NCBI GenBank assembly: GCA_964016985.1
Contig: OZ024827.1
Span: forward strand, 80,985,835-81,049,834
DNA length: 64,000 nucleotides
Direction: 5' to 3'
From: Anodontia alba
Taxonomy: Eukaryota; Mollusca; Bivalvia; Lucinida; Lucinidae
In this document: piece by piece, positions 1-10,849 of the stretch
Layout of the letters: each line of letters opens with the position of its first letter
Numbering within the stretch: the first letter of the stretch is position 1
Made by a program: the position numbers and the translations under genes
The notes under the pieces: model-generated
Told to the model about the DNA's origin: nothing
Databases searched by the model: none
What the model saw: the letters and a program-made list of their open reading frames with translations, nothing else

Positions 1-141
1 AGAAAACAATACTTTGCATTTCATGTGAATCATCTGCTGAAATGCCAAGTCTTATTTTCCACAGATGATTTATATAAAACGCAAAAATCTTTCTTTCTCG
101 AAAATAACAATATCAATCTCAGTATGCCATCTTTAAGGGTT
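1..141. mobile_element. Family G hairpin MITE, cut by the window edge
   Basis: CATTTCATGTGAATCATCTG CTGAAATGCC, then CAATCTCAGTATGCCATCTT TAAGGGTTAA. Family G ends are TTAACCCTTAAAGTGCC. Confidence 0.7.
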
Positions 142-643
142 AACAGGAGAATATTTCATTCAACTACTAATATCATAGCTTAGATTGTTGTGCAATGCAT
201 ATGGGCCAAGTCATGAGAAAAGATCCCTTCTCATATTTTAAGATATACACCAGACTAACATGTGCATCAACCTAGTCTTTTTTGGCTTCCACTGTTTGAT
301 TTTTATAATCTAGTTTATAGGGTTGTTATGTGTTAAGGTCACTTTTCTCACAGCATAGCCCAACTATCTCTGTATAGAATGTATAATATAAAAGTCAAGA
401 AAAAAGTTTGCTTATGATATACATAAAAAGGTTTTCTGTGCATCCACTGAAATTTTAACATTAAGCATTTCCTTGTGATTCCTACTTCTACATATATATT
501 AAGTTACATGCATTTAAATATCTTTAACTAACAGTTTTTATACCATAAATCATTAAAATACCCCAAAACAGATATTATCAATATAAATTTTCACCAAACG
601 TAAGTGGGTTACAGCATTCAGCAAAAGCACAAACTAGCATCTT

Positions 644-805
644 AACACTTAAGACACTATGGGCAGATTCAGCAGGAGAATAATTGGTGATATTTTTCTT
701 ATTTTTCCTAGAAAATTGGATCCAACACTTCATGCAAATTGTCTCCTAAGGAGACAATTTGCATGAAGTGTCAGATCCTATTTTCGTTTGCCTGGCAAGG
801 TTAAT
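644..805. mobile_element. CATGCAAATTGTCTCC hairpin MITE (family F)
   Basis: ACTATGGGCAGATTCAGCAG leads to the hairpin CATGCAAATTGTCTCCTAAG GAGACAATTTGCATG. The right end is lost. The family consensus ends are TTAACACTTAGCATNCTGGG and CAGAGTGGTAAAGGTTAA. Confidence 0.82.
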
Positions 806-867
806 ATCACTTTCTTAAGTCAAATGTAAGAACTCCAAAGTTTGGCATTTCTGGCACACTAATTTAG

Positions 868-1065
868 CTCTTGTCATGGTAAATAAATTAAGATGCCATA
901 CCCACTTATAAATATCAGCAGATGTTTCTTTGATTCAAGTTGTTAATAAAAATTCACACACTAAATGACCAACAGTGCAGCTCCAGATCAGTTGGTTTCT
1001 TCAGGAGCCAACTGATCTGGATCTACACTGTTTGCAAAAGCAGGGCATATCCGGATTCAACAGGA
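868..1065 (+). mobile_element. TTAA-type 'CAGATCAGTTGGCTTC' hairpin MITE (family A), diverged
   Basis: The family consensus runs from CCCTTGTCCTGCTGAATAAA to TTCAGCAGGACAAGGG between two TTAA sites, with a central hairpin GATCAGTTGGCTTCTTCAGA... inside CAAACAGTG...CACTGTTTG. This copy keeps the hairpin and both sides but has degenerate ends. Confidence 0.8.
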
Positions 1066-1069
1066 CCAC

Positions 1070-1720
1070 TGTTCTGATGCTGATGAAGATAACATGTGCA
1101 TCGGTCTGTTGAATAATACAACCTTATACTTAAACACACACAAAAAGTTTGACAACCCATTCCTATTATGTCTAGCAGAGAAACAGATGCAATAAGAGAA
1201 ACAGCAGAACATTTACACAATCTTGAGTCACCCCACAAAAACTGGAAAACTGATCCACATCAATCAAAGTGTCACCACAGTTTGCCCTAAGTTTGCACTA
1301 ATGCTCGAGCCTAGGCCCAACAGAGAATTCTTAGCCTAACAAAGTCTTAACATTACCGTAACATGATGTTAAACTTGGAACATTAATTGTTAAAGCACAT
1401 AGCACATTAATTGTTAAAACATACAAATAAAATACAGATGTTTTATGAAAAATGCAGATAGCTTTTGCAGTGGACATTTTTTTTCTTCAAAACTAACAAT
1501 GTTTGTATTATTATAAATATTCAATCATTTAAGATCATAGTGACTAAATAACTGTTAAGCTTTCAAAACTTTGAATAACTAGGCCTTGGACATTATTTAG
1601 ACCCATGATGTTATATTTTATAAACTTACTGATTTCCATTTAAAATTTCACTTTATGTATTTATATCACTTTTAAGACTGACCTTCCCTCTTTATATTTA
1701 TCTATTAGATTTACAATGAG
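1070..1720. other. No feature recognised
   Basis: AT-rich sequence without repeats matched elsewhere in the window, apart from GTTAAAGCACATAGCACATT-type local duplication near 1385-1415. Confidence 0.5.
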
Positions 1721-1902
1721 AATTAACCCTTCTCATTCTGAATAAATTAAGATGCCATGACCACTTCTAATTTCCAGCCAATCAGATTACTTGATCCAGG
1801 TTTTTGATAGAAATTCACAAATTAAATGAAAAACAGTGCAGATCCAGATCAGTTGGCTTCTTCAAAAGCCAACTGATCTGGATCTACACTGTTTGCTAAG
1901 CA
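1721..1902 (+). mobile_element. Family A hairpin MITE, right end lost
   Basis: It starts TTAACCCTTCTCATTCTGAA and carries the full central hairpin, stopping after CACTGTTTGCTAAG. Confidence 0.82.
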
Positions 1903-2109
1903 ATAGAAGCGTTAACTCTCTTTTCAGTGAAAAACTAGCCTGCAGAAAGTAGTTTCAAGGCAGTATCTATTTAGCCGCATCACACAGAAATGAAGCTTTC
2001 AAATAGCAATCATTCAAACACTGAAGGCTCATACAATCTGGTCGAAACCTTTGTTCCTTGCCAGATGCATACAGAGATATTGTAAAATTGACTGGCAAAA
2101 ACTGAAGAC

Positions 2110-2412
2110 CCTGATCAATTGATTGATTGATTGTGTTGGGGTTTAACGACACGTCAACCCTTGAGGGTCATTTTGTGTCGTCTCCCAGAGAAAGGGAGAA
2201 AAGAGATAGAAGAGAGAGTAGAGGAGATGAAAGAGAGGGACAGGGAAGAAAGAGGAACAGGAATGAAAGTGAAGAAACAGAAGAAATAAAAACATTCCCC
2301 CTCTACCCTTACCCACTACAAGGATAGCAGCCTTGCCCAACTGTAAGCCAATATCAGTTGGACGCCCCGGTGATGTAAGATACACAGCACCTAGACCCTG
2401 ATCAAACTGCAC
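2110..2412. repeat. Dispersed-repeat fragment with purine-rich core
   Basis: GTTGGGGTTTAACGACACGT, a GA-rich stretch, and GTTGGACGCCCCGGTGATGT. The GGTTTAACG..ACGTCAAC start resembles the tail of SINE family 1. Not coding. Confidence 0.45.
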
Positions 2413-2682
2413 AGACTGATCTTGGTCTATGTTCCTTCCTTATGTGTTAAAACCATTTTGTATGACAGCTCATTCATTTATTGTATAAAATTTAGCATAG
2501 ATCCATATATAATTTAGTCTTCAAATCCAGTTTTTGTGAGGCAAGCCAAACAGATGAAAAGTAGCCCACAGTGGGAAAAAACAACCTCTGTTTCCCCACA
2601 CCCTCTTCCCACCCTGCCACCCACCCATACACAAATGATACCAGACCAGCCTGTGCATCCAGACAGTCTGATCTGAACATTG

Positions 2683-2836
2683 CTCTAGATAAGATAATGC
2701 ATTTTTTCAACCCAAAAGTACAAATATTTGTCTTATCAATCTCTACAAAAACATATGTTGTGGGTACTCATTAGAAGTGCCTCACTAAGGTGCTTCTGAT
2801 GAGTACCCACAACATACATCAAAAATATCAGAATAT
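2683..2836. mobile_element. Family D hairpin MITE
   Basis: CTCTAGATAAGATAATGCAT on the left; hairpin CATATGTTGTGGGTACTCAT ... ATGAGTACCCACAACATA at 2753-2816; right end missing. Confidence 0.8.
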
Positions 2837-2920
2837 TGTACATTGATTCCGTTAAAATAGTTAACAAAATGACCCTTAACGAGCTCATTAAGCTAACAAT
2901 GCTTTGAACAACTGGGCCCA
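2836..2920. mobile_element. GGCCCAG MITE, right-half fragment
   Basis: Only the right part (ACGAGCTCATTAAGCTAACA to TTGAACAACTGGGCC, followed by CAG) is present, next to a TAAG-type hairpin MITE ending near 2836. Confidence 0.7.
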
Positions 2921-3439
2921 GACTGCTGGGTGCTCAGATTGGTCTGTAGCTTTGTTATTCCCATGTGAAAAGTGTTGGATTTCCCACTGAGGGCAATAAA
3001 GAAGTATTTCTGTTATGTTTGCATTGTACCAGTACTGTTTACACTATCAGTCTGGTCTCCAGGTACACTCCAGGACCTATTCTGAAGATAAAGCACACCT
3101 AAAATAACAAAAATAACGCATTATACCATCTTTCTTTTTACTTCTGTAAGATAACTATCACACATAGCTATATAAGATTTTTTTAACTATCACATAGCAA
3201 AATAATATTTTTATAAGGTATTCTTTCATACTATTAAGAGGACATAATGAACAAACAGTTAAATTGGCTTAATATAAACTGGTTTTCCATTCAAGGATAA
3301 GCATGAAGCAGCTATAGTCAAGTTTACTAACACCTGGCACAGGTCCATATGAAGGGAGTACATGTACTCAGAAGATCATTATTATTATTTTTGTACCACA
3401 ACGTATAATATCATAAGTGCTTGAAATTCTGACCATCAA

Positions 3440-3657
3440 CCCTTAACCCTGGTCCTGCTGAACCTGAATATGCCCTGCCTTTGCAAACAGTGTAGATCCA
3501 GATCAGTTGGCTTCTGAAGAAGCCAACTAATCTGGATCTGCATTGTTTGCCATTCCGCATGAGAATTTATATCAGCAATCTGGATTAAGTAATCTGACTG
3601 GCTGACAATTAGAAGTGGATGTGGCATCATAATTTATTCAGCAAGACAAGGATTAAA
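3440..3657 (-). mobile_element. Family A hairpin MITE, reverse orientation
   Basis: The left end is TTAACCCTGGTCCTGCTGAA (right-hand terminus of the family) and the right end is TTTATTCAGCAAGACAAGGA. The hairpin is intact with one mismatch. Confidence 0.88.
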
Positions 3658-4693
3658 CTGTCTTGACACAGAGAGTATTCAGAAGCAATGTCACAGATAT
3701 TGGTTTTGAGTCTCCTAGGTCACCAATGTCTAACCGTGATTTATTTATGTATTATTTTTTCTTTTTTTTGGTTTGGAGTTCAACAGTCCAGTCAACAGTA
3801 TGACCAGGGTTAAACTGTCTTGACACAGATGGTATTCAGAAGCAATGTCACAGATACTGGTTTCGAGTCTCCCAGGTTACCAATTTCTAATCGTGATTTA
3901 TTTATTATTATTATTATTTTTTTTTTTTTTTTGGTTTGGCGTTTAACAGTCCAGTCAACAAGAAGCGCTTCTAATGAGTACCCACAACATATGTTTTTTG
4001 TGGGGAAATAAGAAACATATTGATACTTTTTTTTTTGGTTGATAAAAGTGCTTTGTCTGAAGCCATGATATCTTCACTGGATTGTCTACCTCTAATAAAT
4101 CAGTTTATTTTCAGCCAGTGGCAAGTTATTTACTTTCAAAGCAGCTATCACTTGTTTCCAACAATAAAATATCAGCGGTTTACTACAACCATCAGTCAAA
4201 CAACAGTTCTTCATTTAGTAATAAAATTCAAAGACATTTCAAAGATTCTTTTTGTGTGAACTCAAAACTTATTCAAGGTTGAGGCCACTTTATGACATTA
4301 ACTAATAACTATTACTACAACATCTACTCCTATTAACCCATTGTATACTGAATAGACTCTCCAACACTATATATTGGAAGAGTCCAATTTCAATTTTAGA
4401 TACACCCAGCTATGAGATTAACATATTCTTAAAACTATTTGCAAATAGTGGAGACCCTGATCAGATGCCACATTCTGCGGCGTCTGATCTGGGTCTGCAC
4501 TGATTGCCAATTACCTTTTTAAGGGTCTCCCGACTACAATGGGTTAAGTCAGAGTGGACTACAGTGCTAATTATCATTTTAGTTTTTTTTTTTTTTTTTT
4601 TGCAAAATTCATTTTTATTTAAATTAAATGCCACATTTTTCCTACTACTTTCTTAAGCATTATTCTATGTAACTGCTATATAAAAGCTGTCCA

Positions 4694-4893
4694 TAGCTTC
4701 AGATAAGAGGGAGTATCCACATATTATTTTTCTTATTTCTCCTCAAAAGCATGTGTTGTGGGTACTCATTAGAAGTGCCACACTGAGGTGCTTCTAGTGA
4801 GTACCCACAATATGTTTTCAAGAAATAAGAAAAATATCAGTACTTTTTAGTTGAAAAAATAAAAAAAAAAAGCCTTATCTGGAGCTATGATAT
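4694..4893. mobile_element. TAGCTCCAGATAAG hairpin MITE (family D)
   Basis: The inverted ends are TAGCTTCAGATAAGAGGG and CTTATCTGGAGCTATG. The centre is GTTGTGGGTACTCATTAGAA GTGCC and its mirror, joined by a short loop. It is the commonest hairpin family here, with at least 18 copies or fragments. Confidence 0.88.
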
Positions 4894-5140
4894 AAACCTA
4901 TTTTATCAACATGTTTGTTACAAAATGTTTTTGCAAAGCTACACTGAAATGAATAATAAAGCAAATGAAATAATCATGTAACCTATAAATACAAAAATCC
5001 CTGGTACACAAACCCTGGCTTAGATAGAAACAAACATTGAAAACAACAACTGTCAGATGAGTGAAATGTACCCTGTTGTACTGCCACAGTTAAGCGGAAT
5101 GGAACAGGATGGACAGCTATAACCCAGTACACACTACCAT

Positions 5141-5322
5141 AGCAACAGATAAGGCACTTTTTTCATTTGAAAAATGCTGATATCTTTCTTATTTCTCAAC
5201 AAAAACATGTTGTTGATTAGAAGCGCCTCGACGAGGTGCTTCTAATGAGTACCCACAACATATGTTTTTGTCGAGAAATAAGAAAAATATTATGTGGATA
5301 CTCCCTCTTATCTGTAGCTATG
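5141..5322. mobile_element. Family D hairpin MITE
   Basis: ATAGCAACAGATAAGGCAC to CTCTTATCTGTAGCTATG. The first arm is shortened (GTTGTTGATTAGAAGCG). Confidence 0.85.
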
Positions 5323-5387
5323 CACTACTTTTCAAAGCAGGGGCAAAAATACATAACACAAAGCATAAACAAAATAAATAAATTAAC

Positions 5388-5590
5388 CCATTTTAGTCTG
5401 GAAACCCCAAAAGCGTAACTGGCAAACAGTGCAGAATGCGGCATCTGATCAGGGTCTCCACTGTTTGCAAACAGTTTAGCCATTTTTCTTGAGGAATATC
5501 TAAATCACATAGCCTGACATACCTAAAATTAAAATTCGACTTTTCAAATATATAGTGTGGGGGAGTTTATTTAGTCTAAAATGGGTCAAC
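5388..5590. mobile_element. CCCATTTTAGTCTGGAAACC MITE (family J)
   Basis: TTAACCCATTTTAGTCTGGA to TTAGTCTAAAATGGGT. The centre CAAACAGTGCAGAATGCGGC retains half of the CTGATC hairpin. A relative is at 13998-14228, and cores of the same type are at 4440-4500, 8456-8530 and 22865-22935. Confidence 0.82.
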
Positions 5591-6048
5591 AACTGTGCTG
5601 GAAGGTTGTGGTCAGGAGGAGATAGGAAAGTGGGATTGCAAACAATGTGTTTGTTATAAATACTGCAGTTTCTTAAGTGGACTCTTCCATCTTTGAATTC
5701 GGACACATCCATTGTTACAAATGGGGGTGTCAAGCAAAAATCAAAAGTAGAAGACGAGAAGGCTCACCAGGATCTACGTTTTTTGCACAGGTATTTTGTT
5801 CCATCTGCAGGGCATAAAGGGCTAAGGGAAATGAGTACATCTCCAAGGGAAATGACTCTGACAAGGAAATATTTGTCTCCCTTCTCAATGCAGGATACTC
5901 ATAAAGGAAGAATTTGCTAACACATACACAGCAAATTCTTTCGTTAATAAAGAACAGAACTCATGTTTGAAAGGTTTCAAATACTAGGATGCCAATTCCT
6001 GTCAACAAACATTTTCCCTTTTCACAAAATACAGTAAAATTCCACTAT

Positions 6049-6264
6049 TAACCCTTGTCACGCTGAAAAAAAATTGACATGCCATGCCCATTTCTAATTG
6101 TTAGCCAATCAGATTACTTAATCCAGATTGTGGATATAAATTCACATACTGAATGCCAAACAGTGCAGATCCAGATCAGTTGGCTTCTGAAGAAGCCAAC
6201 TGATCTAGATCTACACTGTTTGCAAAGGCAAAGTATATCCGGGTTCAGCAGGACAAGGATTAAG
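6049..6264 (+). mobile_element. Family A hairpin MITE
   Basis: TTAACCCTTGTCACGCTGAA at the left, TTCAGCAGGACAAGGATTAA at the right, hairpin near 6168-6222. Confidence 0.9.
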
Positions 6265-6330
6265 ACCACCTTTGGTACTGCCTAAAAGAGCCCTTATCAT
6301 TGAGATGGTCTTAATATTGAATGTAGAACA

Positions 6331-6482
6331 CAGCTCCAGATAAAGTGCTTTTTTCAACCAAAAAGTACTGATATTTTTCTTATTTCTCCACAAAATATGC
6401 TGTCGGTAATCATTAGTGAGTGAGGTGCTTTTAATGAGAACCCACAACATAATTGTTTTAGCCACTCTTATCTAGAGCTATG
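6331..6482. mobile_element. Family D hairpin MITE
   Basis: AGCTCCAGATAAAGTGCTTT to CTCTTATCTAGAGCTATG, with a degraded hairpin. Confidence 0.85.
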
Positions 6483-7106
6483 TAGAAAAACAAGAAAAAC
6501 CCATCTGGGACTGACAAAGGCTGGTCTTAATAGCGGAGTGGTCTTATTTTCCAGTGGTATTAATACCAGAATTTTACTGTACCAACCCATTCTTTTGGAT
6601 GTATCAAATCACTTTAAACTATCTACCAACAACAAAGATCCATGGTGCATCTTTATAGACTGACATGTATCTTCTTTTTTTTTGCTGACAGATTCCAGAG
6701 TATCTGGGCTCCCTCAAAGTAACAATTAACAAACCCTGTAGACTGAGGAGGCTTTTCTCTGTACACATGAGCCGGCACACGAAAAAGGTTTTTCCAATTT
6801 GTGGTCCTTCAAATGCACATGTGCAGTCCTCTATTTGGGCTATAGACATTCGGTTTTTTGCCTGAAGCTTCCTCTAGGTCTCTGTGACATGTCTGTGAAC
6901 AGTGAAGGCCCGGGCGAGACTGCTCTTATGCACAGGCTCACTGGCGCCTTTGCTGGTCGCCTATGAGGCTGGTTCATACACTGTATGTCTTTTTCTTTTT
7001 TGCATGATGTGGGTCAAATAATGGATTTTTCTTCTTTCGTAGAGTATTACATAAAAAGCAAAAATGATAAATTCCCAAAAGCACATTTCTAAAAATATTG
7101 AAATAA

Positions 7107-7350
7107 TTAACCCTTAAAGTGCCAATCAACAATTGTCGTCTGCTTTGTCTTCTGCTTGTGATTTTAAAAGTCATTTCTGCAAACAGTGTGGACCCAGATC
7201 AGACTGCTCCTTTAGGAGCAGTCTGATCTGGGTCCACACTGTTTGCCGGTATGCAAAACATAGCTTTGAGAAGTTTGCAAGAATATTCAGCAGATGACAT
7301 AAACAGACGACATTTTCAGATGCAGTTTTTCTTGGCGCTTTAAGGGTTAA
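7107..7350 (+). mobile_element. TTAA-type 'GTGGACCCAGATCAG' hairpin MITE (family B)
   Basis: TTAACCCTTAAAGTGCCAAT to GGCGCTTTAAGGGTTAA. The centre is AACAGTGTGGACCCAGATCA with GACTGCTCCTTTAGGAGCAG and its mirror. Related copies are at 41870 and 53862. Confidence 0.9.
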
Positions 7351-7619
7351 GCAAACAAATTTCAGATTGAGTGCATGCACCTTCCAGAGAAATAACTCCA
7401 ACATGATATGATTTACCACTCTTCTCATTGAGATGGAACTCTTCAAGGAAAGATTTGCTCCCTCTGGGAGCAAATCTTTTCCTTCAAGAGTAGCCTGTGT
7501 ATTTCAAATGGTTCACATACAAGGGTGACAACATCCTGTCTGCAAAAATTACATCCCTTTGCAAAATGGCAGCAAATCTGTCAGGTGTATCCATTCACCT
7601 TACACAAATACATCCACCA

Positions 7620-7857
7620 TAACTCCAGATAAGACACTTTTTTCAACCAAAAAGTTTTCATATTTTTCTTATTTCTCCATGAAAACATATGTTGTGGTAC
7701 TCATTAGAAGTGCCTCGCCAAGATGCTTCTAATGAGTACCCACAACACATGTTTTCATGGAAAAATAAGGAGCTTCTAATGAGTACCTCAACATACGTTT
7801 TCATGGAGAAATAAGAAAACTATTTAACTGGTACCATTTCTTATCTAGAGCTGTATA
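7620..7857. mobile_element. Family D hairpin MITE with duplicated right arm
   Basis: AACTCCAGATAAGACAC to CTTATCTAGAGCTGTA. The right arm GCTTCTAATGAGTACC...CATGGA.AAATAAG occurs twice in tandem (7725-7769 and 7772-7815). Confidence 0.87.
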
Positions 7858-8206
7858 TCCACCACAGGCATGAGTATAAATATATTTTCAGAAAATTACA
7901 TTGTATAACTATCTAATCACAGCTTATATCACAGTGATAAATGACCATTAATCTACAGAAGCACTGTCTTATGCCAAATGCTCTGTGTCAAGAATAAAAG
8001 GACATTCAAGATGTGCAGCTTGGAGATTATGCTACAATGCTCTGGAATATGCAAAGCTCTGATAAGACAAGTTCCAATGCATTAACCTATATATAAACCA
8101 TTACTACCATATTTACCCTAAATACTGGGACATCTTAACACCTTACCATACTGTCTCAAAATTTGAATAAGTCCATTTTTACTACTGTTGTCTGAAAAAA
8201 ATGCTG

Positions 8207-8448
8207 GGCCCAGTTGTTCAAAGCGTTGTTAGCTTAACGAGCTTGTTAAGGGTCATTTCGTTAACTATTTTAGCGGATTCAATATACAATATTTTGATAT
8301 TTTTTGCTGAAAAAATGTGAGTAGCTTTTGCACTGCAAAAGCTACTCACATTTTTTCAGCAAAAAATTTCAGCATATTTGCGTGTCACTCGATGTAAATT
8401 TTAACGAATCGTTAACTAACGACATTGTTAGCTTTGAACAACTGGGCC
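8207..8448. mobile_element. GGCCCAG hairpin MITE, copy 1 (242 bp), CTG duplicated
   Basis: The terminal inverted repeat is GGCCCAGTTGTTCAAAGCG. The middle is a long hairpin (GTGAGTAGCTTTTGCACTGC and its complement, flanked by AAAAAATG/CATTTTTT). CTG lies on both sides (8204-8206 and 8449-8451). Confidence 0.92.
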
Positions 8449-8576
8449 CTGGATGCCTGGCTAACAGTGTAGACCCTGATTGAATGCAGTATTCTGTGGC
8501 ATCTGATCTGGGTTTATGCTGTTTGCTTAGGCCTGTCTGTCTCAATACTTAGGATTTTTATGGTAAATTTATGTTT

Positions 8577-8741
8577 AACCTTTAAAGTGCTAATAACAGC
8601 TGCAGCAAATAAGATTTGGCATTTCAGCAAATATGCCTAGCAGACAATTCACATGAAAAGCCTATTCTCATTTTCTCAGAAAAATAAAAAAAAATTAGAA
8701 TGCCATCTGCTATAATTTTGCTTAGCACTTAAAGGGTTAAA
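8577..8741. mobile_element. Family G hairpin MITE
   Basis: TTAACCTTTAAAGTGCTAAT to TTAGCACTTAAAGGGTTAA. The middle is AGCAGACAATTCACATGAAA. Confidence 0.86.
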
Positions 8742-9069
8742 CACAAATGCACATGTACATGACTGGCAGTACTACTGATAAGCAGTAAAGAGTGTCTGCT
8801 TGAAATAAAAAAAAAAATCTAGTGTAGTGGGGTAACTCGGTAAAAAACAATTTCCAAAGGAATGTGCAGTTTTTAGCAAATTAACATGCTCCTGAGTGAA
8901 AGAATTTTCATATCAAGCAAACACTGTAAATAACAGTTCTGTATTCCATTTCCTATATCTTTTGCATTTAAAAACCTCTATTTCTTGTAATGTTATGGAT
9001 TATTTCAACTTTAGGATAATAACATTAATAATATCAGAAAATCACACCATTTAGGTATGTTAGGTATGT

Positions 9070-9262
9070 TTGTCATGCTGAATAAATTAGGATGCCATGC
9101 CTACTTGTAATTGTCAACCAATCAGATTGCTTGATCTTGGTTGTTGATACAAATTCACATACTAAAATGTCAAACAGTGCAGAGCCAGATCAGTTGGCTT
9201 CTTCAGAAGCCAACTGATCTGGATCTACACTGTTTGAAAAGGTGGGGCATATCTGGGTTAAC
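9070..9262 (+). mobile_element. Family A hairpin MITE, right end eroded
   Basis: It starts near TTTGTCATGCTGAATAAATT. The hairpin is near 9178-9230, and the right end fades after ATATCTGGGTTAA. Confidence 0.85.
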
Positions 9263-9445
9263 AATTTCACTATCACATTCATGACATAATTAGCTTTTGT
9301 CTGTGTGAGTTGAAGTTTTAAGGCTGTGTCAGGAACATTTCCATCATAATGAACTGTCTCCCAAACACAGGGAGAGAGAAAACATGAATAAATTAGATGT
9401 GAATGAGAAAAAATGCTACTTGGCAGTTTTGATAAAGGCTTATAC

Positions 9446-9775
9446 AGTCGAACCTCTCCAACTCGCTTATTTTGAATTACCGCTTATCTCAAAGTGAAAA
9501 TCTGGTCCCTGTTTTAACATGAAACTATGACAACAGGTAACAAAATAATGTGGAAAAGAGGAGAAATTGCTCCTAAGGAGCAATTTTTCCTCATTTCCAC
9601 ATTATTTTATATATATATTTCTAACTTCAGGAGTCAAATTACATATTCATTTGTTAAATGTGGTCCTTCAATTTATTGACCTCCTCACTCTCTCAACTCT
9701 GATATGTCAAGGTACGAATATCTGGAAGTGTTTCAGTGAGTCCCTTGGAATTCGAGATAAAATAGATATTTACTG
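9446..9775. mobile_element. Pogo-like MITE, diverged
   Basis: TACAGTCGAACCTCTCCAAC at the left; hairpin AATAATGTGGAAAAGAGGAG AAATTGCTCC and its mirror at 9544-9606; right side CAGTGAGTCCCTTGGAATTC. Confidence 0.78.
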
Positions 9776-9899
9776 TATTTGACCTAATTACCGTGCTGTG
9801 CGCTAAGGGTTTTCAAAATTATTCGGAAAACTTTTAGTAACATACAGTATCCACCTAATAAGGGCACACTTTAAAGAAAACTCAGCAGAGGACTTCATG

Positions 9900-10150
9900 A
9901 GGGATGTATTTAATGATGCTTATGCAATATTTTTTTCTAATTTTCTTTATAAAAGCATATGTTGTTGGTACTCTTTTGAATTGACTAGACTTGTTGAGGC
10001 AATCCAAATGAGTACCAACAACACATGCTTTTGTAAAGGATAAAAGAACACAGGCTGCAATCTGAAGACTGCAAAATTGATTGACTGTGCCCTTATAGGA
10101 GTATAAGCGGTAATTGGGTTGAATATGGTAGTTTGTAACAATAAAAAAGT
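9900..10150. mobile_element. Family D-related hairpin element
   Basis: The hairpin is AAAGCATATGTTGTTGGTAC ... GAGTACCAACAACACATGCT. The outer parts (TAATGATGCTTATGCAATAT; GTGCCCTTATAGGAGTATAA) match the element at 43090-43380. Confidence 0.8.
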
Positions 10151-10382
10151 TTTCTTGCAAAATCATTCAAACTGTGCGTGTATATACTCATACCATTCAC
10201 AGATATGTCTTAACAAACAATGCAGATCCAAGTTGAACTGTTTCTTCAGGGAATTACCATTCAGTCAGCACACTTGACACACATTAACAAACTAGTAATA
10301 ATAGGATATGTATGGTAACTTACGGGAAAATGGGTTCAACTATTCAGAGTTATAATATAATAATAATAATAACAATAATAAT

Positions 10383-10588
10383 AACCCTTGCTATGCTGAA
10401 TAAAATAAGATGCCTTGCCCACTTCTAACTTTCAGCCAAACAAAAATACTTGACCCAGGTTCTTGATACAAAATTCAAACATTTAACAACAAACAGTGCA
10501 GCTCCTGATCAGTTGGCTTCTTCAACTGATCTGGATCTACACTGTTTGCAAAGGCAGGGCATATCCTGGTTCAGCAGGGCCAGGGTTA
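10383..10588 (+). mobile_element. Family A hairpin MITE with shortened stem
   Basis: The ends are AACCCTTGCTATGCTGAATA and TTCAGCAGGGCCAGGGTTAA. The second arm of the hairpin starts directly after GGCTTCTTC, so part of the stem is gone. Confidence 0.87.
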
Positions 10589-10849
10589 AAATGTTTTCAA
10601 AATAGATACAAACAATTCTGCATGTACATGTACCCTGTAAAGCCGTAAGATTAAGCCCCATCCACTCTCAACTAAATCTAGATAATCTAGTATCTACATG
10701 TAAATAGTATATCTTAAGCAACAACCACTAGAGTATTTTTAAAAATGTAAAGTGAAACTTAACAAAGCTAATAACAAGCAACAGTCAACAAAAAAAAATG
10801 AAAAATAAATACATAAATTCTATATTATGATATGTCATAGTTGAGTCAA

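Noticed and set aside
2127..2327. Glu/Arg/Lys-rich plus-strand frame
   Set aside because: It translates a purine-rich stretch of a dispersed repeat, with no splice or start context.
5693..5920. Plus-strand 75-codon frame
   Set aside because: No recognised motif, no splice signals fitting a gene, and the region is bordered by MITEs. Possible but unsupported.
8140..8160. Another possible tiny exon (AG-TATG-GTAAGG on the minus strand)
   Set aside because: It lies 10 kb past the SOWAH stop codon, is four bases long so would shift frame, and has no neighbouring exons.
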